From the NCBI RefSeq assembly GCF_003610235.1, contig NZ_RAPR01000001.1:8618001-8682000 (forward strand): a stretch of 64,000 bases of DNA, read 5' to 3'. Positions within the stretch are counted from its first letter, which is position 1; each line of letters starts with the position of its first letter. Source of the DNA: Catellatospora citrea (GTDB lineage Bacteria; Actinomycetota; Actinomycetes; Mycobacteriales; Micromonosporaceae). The notes beneath the pieces were generated by a model. The model made no database searches. It was not told the DNA's origin and saw only the letters and a list, made by a program, of their open reading frames with translations. Shown here piece by piece: positions 1 to 7,858 of the stretch. The position numbers were made by a program, and so were the translations under genes.

Positions 1-157
1 CCATGATGGTGCTGCGATTGAGGTTCATCCGCTCGGCCAGCACCGCGCGCGACAGCGGTCCGTCGCGGTGCACGTGCCGCAGGAGCACGCCGAGGTTCGG
101 CTGTGAAGCCTCCTCGGTGGCGAGGTCGGCCCGCAGCGTCGCAGGACTGGTCGGCAT
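1..157 (-). CDS. ROK-family transcriptional regulator, N-terminus only (cut by window start)
   Basis: The first 52 codons of a gene read leftward from ATG at 157; the rest lies outside the window. The fragment runs from MPTSPATLRADLATEE through NLGVLLRHVHRDGPLSRAVL to AERMNLNRSTIM. This is the winged helix-turn-helix that opens ROK repressors of the NagC/XylR type, in which the pattern 'sRaeLaertgLnrsTvs' forms the recognition helix. A sugar-kinase-like ROK domain would be expected next but cannot be seen. Such proteins usually repress sugar catabolic or CAZyme genes. A hyphenated palindrome about 90 bp upstream (248-269) may be its operator. The divergent neighbour encodes a secreted lectin-esterase, which fits a carbohydrate theme (inference). 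Confidence 0.7.
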   Translation of the reverse strand, partial: MPTSPATLRADLATEEASQPNLGVLLRHVHRDGPLSRAVLAERMNLNRSTIM

Positions 158-247
158 CGGAGAGCACCTTGGGGCTGGTGACGTTGAAGGATCAACGATA
201 CGGGACGGCACCCGCCGCCGCCCAGCCGCCGAGGGCCGCCCATTGAC

Positions 248-269
248 TTTGACATAGAGACGCGTCAAA
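248..269. promoter_or_regulatory. hyphenated palindrome TTTGAC-N10-GTCAAA between divergent genes
   Basis: TTTGAC (248-253) is mirrored by GTCAAA (264-269). Two more TTGAC words flank it (243-247 and 278-282), the second reading TTGACA like a -35 box towards the SGNH hydrolase gene. The site lies in the only space between the ROK gene and the esterase gene, so it is a candidate operator for one or both. Which protein binds is not shown by the sequence. Confidence 0.4.
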
Positions 270-340
270 CTCACGCATTGACAATCTTGTTTGCGTGGAC
301 GGCGTCACGCGAGCCCCTACCTGATCGAAGGGACCCGCTC

Positions 341-1453
341 ATGCGCCGATATCTGCGCAGGTTGCCGGCGTTCGCCGCCGTGCTCGCCGCCTGCTGCGGC
401 CTGACCCTGCTGACCGCCGCCCCGGCCTACGCCGAGACGAACGGCGGCGTGCGTGTCATGCCGCTGGGCGACTCCATCACCGACGGGTACAACGTGCCCG
501 GCGGCTACCGCATCAACCTCTGGCAGCGGATGGCGTCCGGCGGGCACACCGTCGACCTCGTCGGCTCCGGGTTCAACGGCCCCGCCGCCCTCGGCGACCA
601 CGACCACGAAGGGCACTCCGGCTGGCGCATCGACCAGCTCGACGCCAACATCGTCAACTGGATGCGCGCGTACGCGCCGCGGACCGTGCTGCTGCACATC
701 GGCACCAACGACATCGGCCAGAACTACGACGTCGCCAACGCCCCGGCCCGGCTGTCGGCCCTCATCGACAAGATCCGGCTGCTCGGGCCGCAGACCGAGA
801 TCTTCGTGGCGCAGGTCGTCCCGCGCAGCAACGCCACCGAGGAGGCGCGCTCGGTGACGTTCAATGCCGCGATCCCCGGCATCGTCGCGCAGAAGGGCCC
901 GCGTACGCACCTGGTCGACATGCACTCCGCGCTGACCCTCGCGGACCTCGCCGACGGGCTGCACCCCAACCAGACCGGCTACGACAAGATGGCCGCGAAG
1001 TGGTACGCCGCGCTGCAGGCCGTGCCCGGCAGTCTCGCCACCGTCGCCGTGCCGCCGGTCGGCTCGGCCGCGCTGCTGTCCAACCCGCTGTCCAACCGCT
1101 GCATGGACGACGCCGGCGGCGGCACCGCCGGACCCGGCTCGCAGGTGCACCTGTGGGACTGCCACGGCGGCGCCAACCAGCGCTGGACCCGCACCGCCGC
1201 GGGCGAGCTGCGCATCTACGGCGACCGGTGCCTGGACGTGAACGGCAACGGCACCGCCGACGGCACGAAGATCCAGGTCTGGCCCTGCAACGGCACCCCC
1301 GCCCAGCGCTTCACCGTCAACCCCAACGGCACCATCGTCGGCACAGCCTCCGGCAAGTGCGTCGACGCCAAATCCAGCGGCACCCCCAACGGCACCCTAA
1401 TCCACCTCTGGACCTGCAACGCCACCGCCGCACAACGCTGGTTCGCCCGCTGA
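341..1453 (+). CDS. secreted SGNH/GDSL hydrolase with C-terminal ricin-type lectin domain
   Basis: A 370-residue secreted esterase. Residues 1-31 form a signal peptide (Arg-rich start, hydrophobic core, AYA|ET cleavage). The SGNH fold follows: block I GDSITDG with nucleophile Ser45, block III GTND at 121-124, and the catalytic pair D205-x-x-H208 in the ADGLHPN block. From about residue 245 there is a ricin B-type beta-trefoil (CBM13) with three QxW-like repeats (NQRWTR, AQRFTV, AQRWFAR), which in this family tethers the enzyme to polysaccharide. Likely substrates are acetyl groups on plant or microbial glycans, but specificity is not visible. The start at 341 is chosen because it begins the signal peptide; an upstream ATG would add 21 residues of unlikely sequence. 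The gene ends just before a long hairpin. Confidence 0.9.
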   Translation: MRRYLRRLPAFAAVLAACCGLTLLTAAPAYAETNGGVRVMPLGDSITDGYNVPGGYRINLWQRMASGGHTVDLVGSGFNGPAALGDHDHEGHSGWRIDQLDANIVNWMRAYAPRTVLLHIGTNDIGQNYDVANAPARLSALIDKIRLLGPQTEIFVAQVVPRSNATEEARSVTFNAAIPGIVAQKGPRTHLVDMHSALTLADLADGLHPNQTGYDKMAAKWYAALQAVPGSLATVAVPPVGSAALLSNPLSNRCMDDAGGGTAGPGSQVHLWDCHGGANQRWTRTAAGELRIYGDRCLDVNGNGTADGTKIQVWPCNGTPAQRFTVNPNGTIVGTASGKCVDAKSSGTPNGTLIHLWTCNATAAQRWFAR

Positions 1454-1458
1454 CCAGC

Positions 1459-1539
1459 TCACGACGATCTTGCGCGGCCGGTGGGTACGACACGCCCTTT
1501 TCGGACATATCCTCGACAGTTCGCGCAAGATCGTCGTGA
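1459..1539. terminator. 18-bp perfect inverted repeat between convergent genes
   Basis: The arm TCACGACGATCTTGCGCG (1459-1476) is exactly complementary to 1522-1539, with a 45-nt loop. It begins 5 nt after the esterase stop and ends 17 nt before the TetR stop, so it can act as a terminator for both. The loop is longer than in a standard intrinsic terminator and there is no U-tract. Confidence 0.6.
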
Positions 1540-1556
1540 TCAACGACGCGCCGGGG

Positions 1557-2156
1557 TCAGGGGCGCGCGGTCAGACCCGTCAGGACCAGGTCGGCCAGTT
1601 CGCGGGCGATCTGGTCGGCCGACTGGGGGCCGTCGGGGCGATACCAGGTGTGCAGGGTCGTGGTCACTCCGAAGATCGACCAGGACACCAGCTCGGGCGA
1701 GGCGACCGCGGCGAAGGCGCCGGCGGCCTGCGCGTCGCGGATCAGTCCGCGCACCGCCTCCTGGTAGCGCCGCCAGTCGGCCTGCAGCCGCTGGGTGCGG
1801 TCGCTGTCCATGTGCGCCAGCTCGCGGGACACCGCCGCGGACTCGGTCATCATCGCCGCCGTGCCGACCACGATGTCGTCGATGATCGCCCGTAGCGTCC
1901 ACTCCGGATCCCGGCACTGGGCCAGGATCTCGTCCAGCGCGGCCAGCCGCTGCCCGAACACCGTGCGGTACAGCTCGACGAGCAGGTCCTCCTTGGCCCC
2001 GAAGTAGTGGTACAGGCCGCCCTTGGTGACGCCGGCCCGGTCGACGACCTGCTGCACCGAGGTCGCGTCGTAACCCTGCTCGGCGAACAGCGCGCCGGCC
2101 GCGGCCAGGATGCGCTCGCGCACCCCGGCCCCGCCGTCGGTCTTAGAACGCCCCAT
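1557..2156 (-). CDS. TetR-family transcriptional regulator of the acyl-CoA dehydrogenase operon
   Basis: 199 residues. The N-terminal TetR_N helix-turn-helix is clear: [47 protein letters not shown] (about residues 13-59) with the usual [18 protein letters not shown] and KEDLL blocks. The remaining helices form the ligand and dimer domain. The start ATG lies 14 nt inside the end of the upstream acyl-CoA dehydrogenase gene, so the two are almost certainly translated as a coupled pair. Regulators next to fatty-acid dehydrogenase genes usually sense acyl-CoA and repress the operon. The two palindromes at 4039 and 4078, in front of the operon and of the divergent SDR gene, are the obvious targets (inference). 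Confidence 0.9.
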   Translation of the reverse strand: MGRSKTDGGAGVRERILAAAGALFAEQGYDATSVQQVVDRAGVTKGGLYHYFGAKEDLLVELYRTVFGQRLAALDEILAQCRDPEWTLRAIIDDIVVGTAAMMTESAAVSRELAHMDSDRTQRLQADWRRYQEAVRGLIRDAQAAGAFAAVASPELVSWSIFGVTTTLHTWYRPDGPQSADQIARELADLVLTGLTARP

Positions 2157-3957
2157 CCGGGATCTCCATCAGCGCGTTGTCGGTCGTCTCCAGCACCCGC
2201 CGGCGCGCGGCCAGTTCCGGCAGCACGGTACGCGCGAAGAACCGGGCCACCGCGAGCTTGCCCTGGTAGAAGCCAACATCGTCGCCGGACGCGCCGTCGA
2301 GGGCGGCCAGTGCCACCGCGGCCTGCCGGATCAGCAGCCAGCCGATCACCAGGTCGCCGACGCTCATCAGCAGGCGCGTGGTGTTCTGGCCGACCTTGTA
2401 CACCTCGGTGACGTCGTCGCCGGCGGCCTGCTGCCAGCCGAACATGGTCGCCACCATGCCGCGCACGTCGGCGATCGCCTCGCGCAGCGACTCGCACTCC
2501 AGCTTCAGGCCGTCGGTGGACCCGTTCGCGTCGAGGAACTCCTCCATCTCGCCGACGAGCAGGTCCAGCGCCACCGACCGGTCCCGCACGATCTTGCGGA
2601 AGAAGAAGTCCTGGCCCTGGATCGCGGTGGTGCCCTCGTACAGGGTGTCGATCTTCGTGTCCCGGATGTACTGCTCCATCGGGTAGTCCTGCAGGTAGCC
2701 CGAGCCGCCCAGGGTCTGCAGCGACAGCGCCAGCATCTCGTAGGAGCGCTCCGAGCCGACGCCCTTGACGATCGGCAGCAGCAGGTCGTTGACGTTCGCG
2801 CCCTGCGCGTGATCGCGGTCCAGCCAGCCGGCGGTGTACAGGTAGGTGGCGCGCAGGCCCTCGGCGTACGCCTTCTGCAGCATGAGGATGCGCCGTACGT
2901 CGGGGTGGCGGTCGATGGTGACCCGCGGCGCGGTCTTGTCGGCCGCGCGGGTCAGGTCCGGGCCCTGCACCCGCTGCCGGGCATAGTCGAGGGCGTTGAG
3001 GTAACCGGTCGACAGGGTCGCGATCGCCTTGACGCCGACCTGCATGCGCGCCGACTCGATCACCTTGAACATCTGCGCGATGCCGTCGTGCACCTCGCCG
3101 ACCAGCCAGCCCTGCGCCGGTGCGCCGTGCTGGCCGAAGGTCAGCTCGCAGGTGCTGGAGACCTTCAGACCCATCTTCTTCTCGACGTTGGTGGCGTACA
3201 CGCCGTTGCGCTCGCCGAGCTGCCCGGACTCGTGGTCGAAGTGGAACTTCGGCACCAGGAACATGGACAGGCCCTTGGTGCCCGGCCCGCCCGCGCCGGG
3301 CGTGTCCACCGGCCGGGCCAGCACGAAGTGCATGATGTTCTCGCTCAGGTCGTGCTCGCCCGAGGTGATGAAGCGCTTGACGCCCTCGATGTGCCAGGAG
3401 CCGTCGGCCTGCGGCACGGCCCGGGTGCGGCCCGCGCCGACGTCGGAGCCCGCGTCGGGCTCGGTGAGCACCATCGTCGCGCCCCACTGGCGCTCGATCA
3501 TGATCTCGGCGATGCGCCGCTGCGGCTCCGTGCCCATGCGGTGCAGCAAGCCGCCGAAGCCGGGGCCGCCGCCGTACATGTAGACCGGCGCCTGCGCGCC
3601 CTGGACCAGCTCGATCAGCGCCCACCACAGCGCCCGCGGGGCGACCACGCCGCCGGCCTCGGCGGGCATGTCCAGCCGCCACCACTCGGCGTCCATCCAG
3701 GCCTGGTAGGAGCGGCGGAAGCTGTCGGGCATGGTGACCGAGTGGGTCCGCGGGTCGTAGACCGGCGGGTTGCGGTCCACGTCGGCGTACGACGCCGCGA
3801 TCGGCCCGACCGACAGCCGCTCCACCTCGGCGAGCATGTGCTCGACGGTGTCGGCGTCCAGCTCGGCGAAGCGTCCCGTGCCCAGCTTGTCGCCGAGGCC
3901 GAACACCTCGAACAGGTTGAACCGCAGGTCACGCAGATTGCTCCGGTAGTGGCTCAT
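2143..3957 (-). CDS. acyl-CoA dehydrogenase (FadE-type, about 600 residues)
   Basis: 604 residues, longer than the 380-residue short/medium-chain enzymes and matching the FadE group that has an extra C-terminal helical domain. The flavoprotein catalyses FAD-dependent alpha,beta-dehydrogenation of acyl-CoA, the first step of beta-oxidation. Visible signatures include the substrate/FAD-binding stretch [36 protein letters not shown], and the C-terminal [35 protein letters not shown] block, with an IYEGTT-like loop and the usual RDxRI-type arginine region. Start [13 protein letters not shown] at 3957 is preferred; the reading frame extends 18 codons upstream into the operator-rich promoter. First gene of a two-gene operon with the TetR regulator, divergent from an SDR gene that could act in the same pathway. 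Confidence 0.93.
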   Translation of the reverse strand: MSHYRSNLRDLRFNLFEVFGLGDKLGTGRFAELDADTVEHMLAEVERLSVGPIAASYADVDRNPPVYDPRTHSVTMPDSFRRSYQAWMDAEWWRLDMPAEAGGVVAPRALWWALIELVQGAQAPVYMYGGGPGFGGLLHRMGTEPQRRIAEIMIERQWGATMVLTEPDAGSDVGAGRTRAVPQADGSWHIEGVKRFITSGEHDLSENIMHFVLARPVDTPGAGGPGTKGLSMFLVPKFHFDHESGQLGERNGVYATNVEKKMGLKVSSTCELTFGQHGAPAQGWLVGEVHDGIAQMFKVIESARMQVGVKAIATLSTGYLNALDYARQRVQGPDLTRAADKTAPRVTIDRHPDVRRILMLQKAYAEGLRATYLYTAGWLDRDHAQGANVNDLLLPIVKGVGSERSYEMLALSLQTLGGSGYLQDYPMEQYIRDTKIDTLYEGTTAIQGQDFFFRKIVRDRSVALDLLVGEMEEFLDANGSTDGLKLECESLREAIADVRGMVATMFGWQQAAGDDVTEVYKVGQNTTRLLMSVGDLVIGWLLIRQAAVALAALDGASGDDVGFYQGKLAVARFFARTVLPELAARRRVLETTDNALMEIPDGAF

Positions 3958-4038
3958 GCCCAGCCTTCCCCCATGGCGCGCGGGTCCGCGCCGACGTGTC
4001 GAGGTGCCCATGACAGCGCGGCGGCGGCCCCGCTGTCA

Positions 4039-4056
4039 ATACCGACCGGTTGGTAT
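4039..4056. promoter_or_regulatory. TetR-type operator 1 (ATACCGACCGGTTGGTAT)
   Basis: An 18-bp palindrome with one mismatched pair, located between the divergent acyl-CoA dehydrogenase and SDR genes. Its core ACCGACCGGT is shared with the site at 4078. The centre-to-centre distance of the two sites is 36 bp. Binding by the TetR protein encoded at 1557-2156 is inferred from position and symmetry. Confidence 0.6.
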
Positions 4057-4077
4057 GTTCGTTGCCACGGAGGCCTA

Positions 4078-4089
4078 CCGACCGGTCGG
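4078..4089. promoter_or_regulatory. TetR-type operator 2 (CCGACCGGTCGG)
   Basis: A perfect 12-bp palindrome repeating the core of the site at 4039. It lies 62 nt upstream of the SDR start, where a repressor would block the rightward promoter, while the 4039 site would block the leftward one. Confidence 0.6.
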
Positions 4090-4151
4090 ACTGCTCGCTA
4101 AGGTATGCGCACATCGACTGCAACAACAAGCGACTGACAAGGGGCGAAGCT

Positions 4152-4922
4152 GTGCGTACAGGTCTGGAAGGTCGTACCGCGCTGGTCACCGGCGCCTCCC
4201 GCGGCATCGGCAAGGCCACCGCGGCCGCCCTGGCCGCCGAGGGCTGCAACGTCGTGCTGACCTCCCGGCGGCAGGACGTGCTGGACGCGGTCGCCGAGGA
4301 GTTCCGCGCGGCGTACCCGAAGGTCGGCTTCCTCGCCAAGGCCGCGCACGTGGGGGAGAAGGAGCAGGCCGACGCCTGCGTCGCCGCCGCCGTGGCCGAG
4401 TTCGGCTCCGTCGACGTGCTCGTCAACAACGCGGGCACCAACCCGTACTTCGGCCCCATGGTCGACCTCGACGTCTCCCGGGCGGAGAAGACCGTGCAGG
4501 TCAACCAGCTGTCCATCGTGCTGTGGACGCAGGCCGTCTGGCACGCGTCGATGGCGGCCGACGGCGGCACGATCGTCAACATCGCCTCCGTCGGCGGCCT
4601 GGCCACCGAGCTGGGCATCGGCTACTACAACGCCACCAAGGCCGCCGTCATCCACCTGACCCGGCAGTTCGCCGCCGAGCTGGCCCCCAAGGTGCGGGTC
4701 AACGGCATCGCGCCCGGCATCGTGCGCACCAAGCTCGCCCAGGCCCTGTGGGAGAACAACGAGGAGCTGATCAACCAGCACACCCCGCTCGGCCGCATCG
4801 GCGAGCCGGAGGACATCGCCAGCGCGGTGGTGTTCCTCGCCGGCCAGACCTCCTCCTGGATGACCGGCCAGACCCTGGTCGTCGACGGCGGCTCCCTCAT
4901 CCGGCACTCCTTCGTCGGCTGA
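4152..4922 (+). CDS. SDR-family oxidoreductase (FabG-like 3-oxoacyl reductase / 3-hydroxyacyl dehydrogenase type)
   Basis: 256 residues, classical short-chain dehydrogenase. The Rossmann motif TGASRGIG is at 12-20, the NNAG structural motif at 92-95, catalytic Ser146 in NIASVGG, and the Tyr159-N-A-T-Lys163 pair. The end EDIASAVVFLAGQTSSWMTGQTLVVDGGS is typical of FabG-like members. The GTG start at 4152 has an AGGGGCG ribosome site 7 nt upstream; ATGs further up would place coding sequence over the operators. Being divergent from a fadE-tetR operon and sharing palindromic sites, it probably acts in acyl-CoA or related lipid degradation. Substrate is not determined. Confidence 0.85.
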   Translation: MRTGLEGRTALVTGASRGIGKATAAALAAEGCNVVLTSRRQDVLDAVAEEFRAAYPKVGFLAKAAHVGEKEQADACVAAAVAEFGSVDVLVNNAGTNPYFGPMVDLDVSRAEKTVQVNQLSIVLWTQAVWHASMAADGGTIVNIASVGGLATELGIGYYNATKAAVIHLTRQFAAELAPKVRVNGIAPGIVRTKLAQALWENNEELINQHTPLGRIGEPEDIASAVVFLAGQTSSWMTGQTLVVDGGSLIRHSFVG

Positions 4923-4997
4923 CCCGCGTCGTCACCGCACCCGGCAGTGGACGCCGGATCCCACCGGGTGCGGTCCCGCGGTGGGTAGCCTGTGGGC

Positions 4998-5561
4998 ATG
5001 GCGGCTCAACTGTGGGTGCTCAACGCCGGATACGTCGGCGACCGCGTGGCCAGCACGGTCGCGCTGCTGCGGGACGGGGACACCACCGTGGTGGTCGATC
5101 CCGGCATGGTCGCGGACCGGCAGCAGATCCTCGGCCCGCTGGCCGACCTCGGCGTCGACCCCGACGACGTCACCGATGTGATCTTCAGCCACCACCATCC
5201 GGACCACACCATCAACGCGGCGCTGTTCCGCAACGCCCGCTACCACGACCACTGGGCCTACTACGTGGACGACCAGTGGGTCAGCCGGGACGCGGAGGGC
5301 TTCGCGCTCTCCGACGCGATCCGGCTGATCCGTACGCCCGGACACACCGCCGAGGACATCACCACGCTGGTCGACACCGCCGACGGCCTGGTCGCGCTCA
5401 CCCACGTGTGGTGGCACGCGGAAGGGCCGCCGAAGGACCCGTTCGCCACGGACGGCGTCGCGCTGGCGGCGTCCCGCGCCCGGGTGCTGGCGCTCAACCC
5501 GGTCCTCATCGTGCCCGGCCACGGCCCCGCGTTCACGCCGGACCCGACGACCCCGCGCTGA
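4998..5561 (+). CDS. metallo-beta-lactamase-fold hydrolase
   Basis: 187 residues with the metal-binding signature H65-H-H67-P-D69-H70 (SHHHPDHT) after a DVIF strand, a second-metal GHTAEDI histidine and the late PGHGP histidine. These are the hallmarks of the MBL superfamily, probably di-zinc. The small size and lack of extra domains suggest a stand-alone hydrolase (thioesterase, lactonase or similar); substrate unknown. There is no Shine-Dalgarno. Instead TAGCCT (4986-4991) sits 6 nt before the ATG, the layout of a leaderless transcript. A GTG two codons upstream is the alternative start. Confidence 0.8.
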   Translation: MAAQLWVLNAGYVGDRVASTVALLRDGDTTVVVDPGMVADRQQILGPLADLGVDPDDVTDVIFSHHHPDHTINAALFRNARYHDHWAYYVDDQWVSRDAEGFALSDAIRLIRTPGHTAEDITTLVDTADGLVALTHVWWHAEGPPKDPFATDGVALAASRARVLALNPVLIVPGHGPAFTPDPTTPR

Positions 5562-5595
5562 GCCCGATGCCGCCGGCTGTCCGGCGACATCGGGC
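5562..5595. terminator. bulged stem-loop between convergent genes
   Basis: GCCCGATG (5562-5569) pairs with CATCGGGC (5588-5595) and inside it GCCGG (5572-5576) pairs with CCGGC (5581-5585) around a CTGT loop. It follows the MBL stop directly and precedes the GH64 stop by 15 nt, so it can serve both genes. Confidence 0.65.
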
Positions 5596-5610
5596 TTCAC
5601 CGGCCTCCGG

Positions 5611-7641
5611 TCACCAGCCGATGCTGATCGTCAGCAGGCTGGGCGGATTCGTATTTCCGATGATCTTCACGGAACTCTGGTCGTTGACGTCGTCGTAGGC
5701 GAACGCGTACGAGCGCTTGTCGATGCCGATGCTGTGGAAGTACGCCGCGTAGTCGTTGCGCGGGCTGCTCAGGTAGTACTTGGACGCGTCGAGCCAGTCG
5801 GCGGTGTCAGCGTTCGCCGCCACGCCCCGGTTGAAGGCGGCGCAGAAGTCGCGGCCCACCGCGCGGGTGGTGTCGTTGGCGGGTGGCGGCACGGCCAGCG
5901 CCCCGGAGCACTCGAACACCTGGGCGGTGTTCGGCTTGGGCACGCTGAACGTGGTGCCGTCGTTCTTCGTGCCGGTCAGCACGCCGTTGACGACCCGCCC
6001 GCGGTAGATCTGCCCGTGGTCGTCCTGCGTCCAGTCGGTGTTCGTGTAGCGGTTCCACACCTGGTCGATGACGCCCTGAAGGTGATCGGCCCGCGCGCCG
6101 CCCGGCTTGAAGGCCGGTGCGGTACGCGGGGCGAGGATGCGGTACGGCCCGGCCAGGCCCGTGAAGGCCGCGCCGACCGAGGCCTGGTAGCCGGCGTACA
6201 CCTGGGCCCTGGTCTGGGTGATGCCGACGGTCTGGTCGTAGCCGGTGGACGCCTGCTGCAGGCGGGCGGTCATCGGGAAGCCGAACTGGTCGACCTGCGT
6301 GGTGTTGCCGCCGAACCCGAACTGGCCGTGCGCGAAGGCCAGCTCGTACCAGTCGAAGTAGACGTCGGCGTTCGGGTCGGCGGGGTTGAGCAGGTCCGGG
6401 CCGCCCCAGCCGCGGTCGTCGGCGGAGATCGGGATGTACATCGGCGAGCCGAGGGAGATGTAGATCCGGCCGCCCTCGATGTGGTTCGGGAAGGTGACCG
6501 AGCGTCCCTGCGCCACGGTGAACGACATGTTCGCGTAGTCGCGGCCGTTCTTGGTCAGGTGCCCGGGCGCGGACTCCTCCATATGGTTGATCGGCCGGAC
6601 CGTGCCATCGGCCCTCAGGTAGGACCACTGACCCGGGGTGACCTGGCCGAGGAAGGTCAGGTAGAGCTGGCTGTCGGTCCAGACCCCGCGGGTGTTGTTG
6701 ACGAAGTTGACGGGGAACGTGCCGGAGCCCCCACCGCTGCCGATGGTGTAGACGGCGGTCGCGACCGCCGATGTGCCCAGTCCGGACTTGAGCCCGATGG
6801 CTTTGAGGGTGCGGCTGGCGGGCACGCTGACCGGTCCGGCGTAGAGGCTGGAACTCGCGGTCGGGGTGCTGCCGTCGGTCGTGTAGCGGATGCTCGCCCC
6901 CACCGTGGCCGTGCTGATCGCGACCGTCTGCGCCCCTGCGTACGTCCCGCCCGGCGGGCTGAACACCGGCGTGGCCACGACCGTCTCACCACCCCCGCCA
7001 TGCGTGTAGGTGAAGTGCGGCGTGTTGAGCAGTGGTCCGGCCTTCTCGTAGGTGAACCAGTACTCGATGACGGTGCCGGTGGTCAGGCCGCCGACGATCT
7101 GTTCCCAGGTGCTGCCGGCCTTCGTCATCCGGAAGTCCTGCTGGCCCTGGCCGGTGCGCAGGTAGTGCACGTCCACCAGGGTCGCCGGAATCGTGGGCGT
7201 GAACCAGATCCGCGCCTGGCCGGCGTTGAGCGAGGTGACGCCCTGCGAGTAGTCGGCTCCGCCGGTGCCGCCGCCGTGCGTGTAGGTGAAGTGCGGGGTG
7301 TCGAACAGTGGTCCGGCCTTCTCGTAGGTGAACCAGTACTCGACGACGGTGCCGGTCGACAGGCCGCCGATGGCCTGTTCCCAGGTGGCCCCGTTCTTGG
7401 TCATGCGGAAGTTCTGCTGGCCCTGGCCGGGCAGCAGGTAGTGGACGTCGACGAGGGCGGCCGGCGTCGCCGGGGTGAACCAGATCCGGGCCTGGCTCGG
7501 GCTCACCGAGGTGACGCCCTGGGTGTAGTCGGGCGCGGCGTGTGCCGGGGTGGCCGGAGCCGTGACGGAGAGCATCGCGGCGACCAGCGCGGCGACGCCG
7601 AGGAGACGGGAACGGACGGATGGTCTCGTGGTGGACTGCAT
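5611..7641 (-). CDS. secreted GH64 beta-1,3-glucanase with two CBM56 modules and a chitobiase C-terminal-type domain
   Basis: 676 residues. A signal peptide (1-36, ending AHAA) is followed by two near-identical CBM56 domains (about 37-123 and 129-214; QGVTSVSPSQARIWFTP and QGVTSLNAGQARIWFTP), known binders of beta-1,3-glucan. Next is a CHB_HEX_C_1-type beta-sandwich (220-300, IRYTTDGSTPTASSSLYAGP), then a GH64/thaumatin-like catalytic domain from about 308 (FPVNFVNNTRG, FPNHIEGGRIYISLGSPMYI, DPNADVYFDWYELAF, QVDQFGFPMTARL). GH64 enzymes release laminaripentaose from fungal or algal beta-1,3-glucan. The start has GAGAAGG 6 nt upstream. A LacI/CebR-like palindrome lies 35 nt before the start. 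The protein should act outside the cell on fungal walls. Confidence 0.9.
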   Translation of the reverse strand: MQSTTRPSVRSRLLGVAALVAAMLSVTAPATPAHAAPDYTQGVTSVSPSQARIWFTPATPAALVDVHYLLPGQGQQNFRMTKNGATWEQAIGGLSTGTVVEYWFTYEKAGPLFDTPHFTYTHGGGTGGADYSQGVTSLNAGQARIWFTPTIPATLVDVHYLRTGQGQQDFRMTKAGSTWEQIVGGLTTGTVIEYWFTYEKAGPLLNTPHFTYTHGGGGETVVATPVFSPPGGTYAGAQTVAISTATVGASIRYTTDGSTPTASSSLYAGPVSVPASRTLKAIGLKSGLGTSAVATAVYTIGSGGGSGTFPVNFVNNTRGVWTDSQLYLTFLGQVTPGQWSYLRADGTVRPINHMEESAPGHLTKNGRDYANMSFTVAQGRSVTFPNHIEGGRIYISLGSPMYIPISADDRGWGGPDLLNPADPNADVYFDWYELAFAHGQFGFGGNTTQVDQFGFPMTARLQQASTGYDQTVGITQTRAQVYAGYQASVGAAFTGLAGPYRILAPRTAPAFKPGGARADHLQGVIDQVWNRYTNTDWTQDDHGQIYRGRVVNGVLTGTKNDGTTFSVPKPNTAQVFECSGALAVPPPANDTTRAVGRDFCAAFNRGVAANADTADWLDASKYYLSSPRNDYAAYFHSIGIDKRSYAFAYDDVNDQSSVKIIGNTNPPSLLTISIGW
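6995..7530 (-). repeat. tandem duplication of a CBM56-coding unit inside the GH64 gene
   Basis: Two units of about 280 bp encode the two CBM56 modules and are highly similar at the nucleotide level (for example the stretches around 7030-7080 and 7300-7350 are almost identical). This indicates a recent intragenic duplication or ongoing gene conversion rather than two anciently acquired modules. Confidence 0.75.
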
Positions 7642-7675
7642 GGTGACCTTCTCGGGACATGAGGGACGTGTACCG

Positions 7676-7685
7676 AGAGCGCTCT
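7676..7685. promoter_or_regulatory. LacI/CebR-like operator AGAGCGCTCT
   Basis: A 10-bp palindrome with the central AGCGCT found in CebR/CelR operators of actinomycetes (known consensus TGGGAGCGCTCCCA). It is 35 nt upstream of the GH64 start, in the promoter region. A LacI-family regulator would have to be encoded elsewhere. Confidence 0.5.
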
Positions 7686-7782
7686 GTCACCGCCGTTCAT
7701 AGCCCGGGACATGTGATCCAGTCAATGTCCACGGCGCGATCCCTCCGAGACCGTCGGGGCGGCAGCCGGCCCAAGATCTGTC

Positions 7783-7841
7783 GACTTGCCTGGCACCTGG
7801 GTGAATGCGTGTTCAAGATACGCACAGGTGCCAGGCAAGTC
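7783..7841. terminator. 17-bp perfect inverted repeat downstream of the CNNM gene
   Basis: The left arm 7783-7799 (GACTTGCCTGGCACCTG) is exactly complementary to 7825-7841, with a 25-nt loop. It starts 18 nt after the stop of the leftward CNNM/CorC gene and probably ends or stabilises that transcript before the GH64 promoter. Confidence 0.55.
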
Positions 7842-7858
7842 CGGCGATCATGGGTCGG

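Noticed and set aside
278..340. Upstream ATG for the SGNH-lectin gene
   Set aside because: It would place 21 residues before a perfectly good signal peptide and overlap the promoter region.
2110..4101. 663-codon plus-strand frame opposite the acyl-CoA dehydrogenase
   Set aside because: Antisense to a complete enzyme gene and without recognisable motifs.
5734..7662. 642-codon plus-strand frame opposite the GH64 gene
   Set aside because: Val/Gly/Arg-rich shadow with internal repeat caused only by the CBM56 duplication on the other strand.
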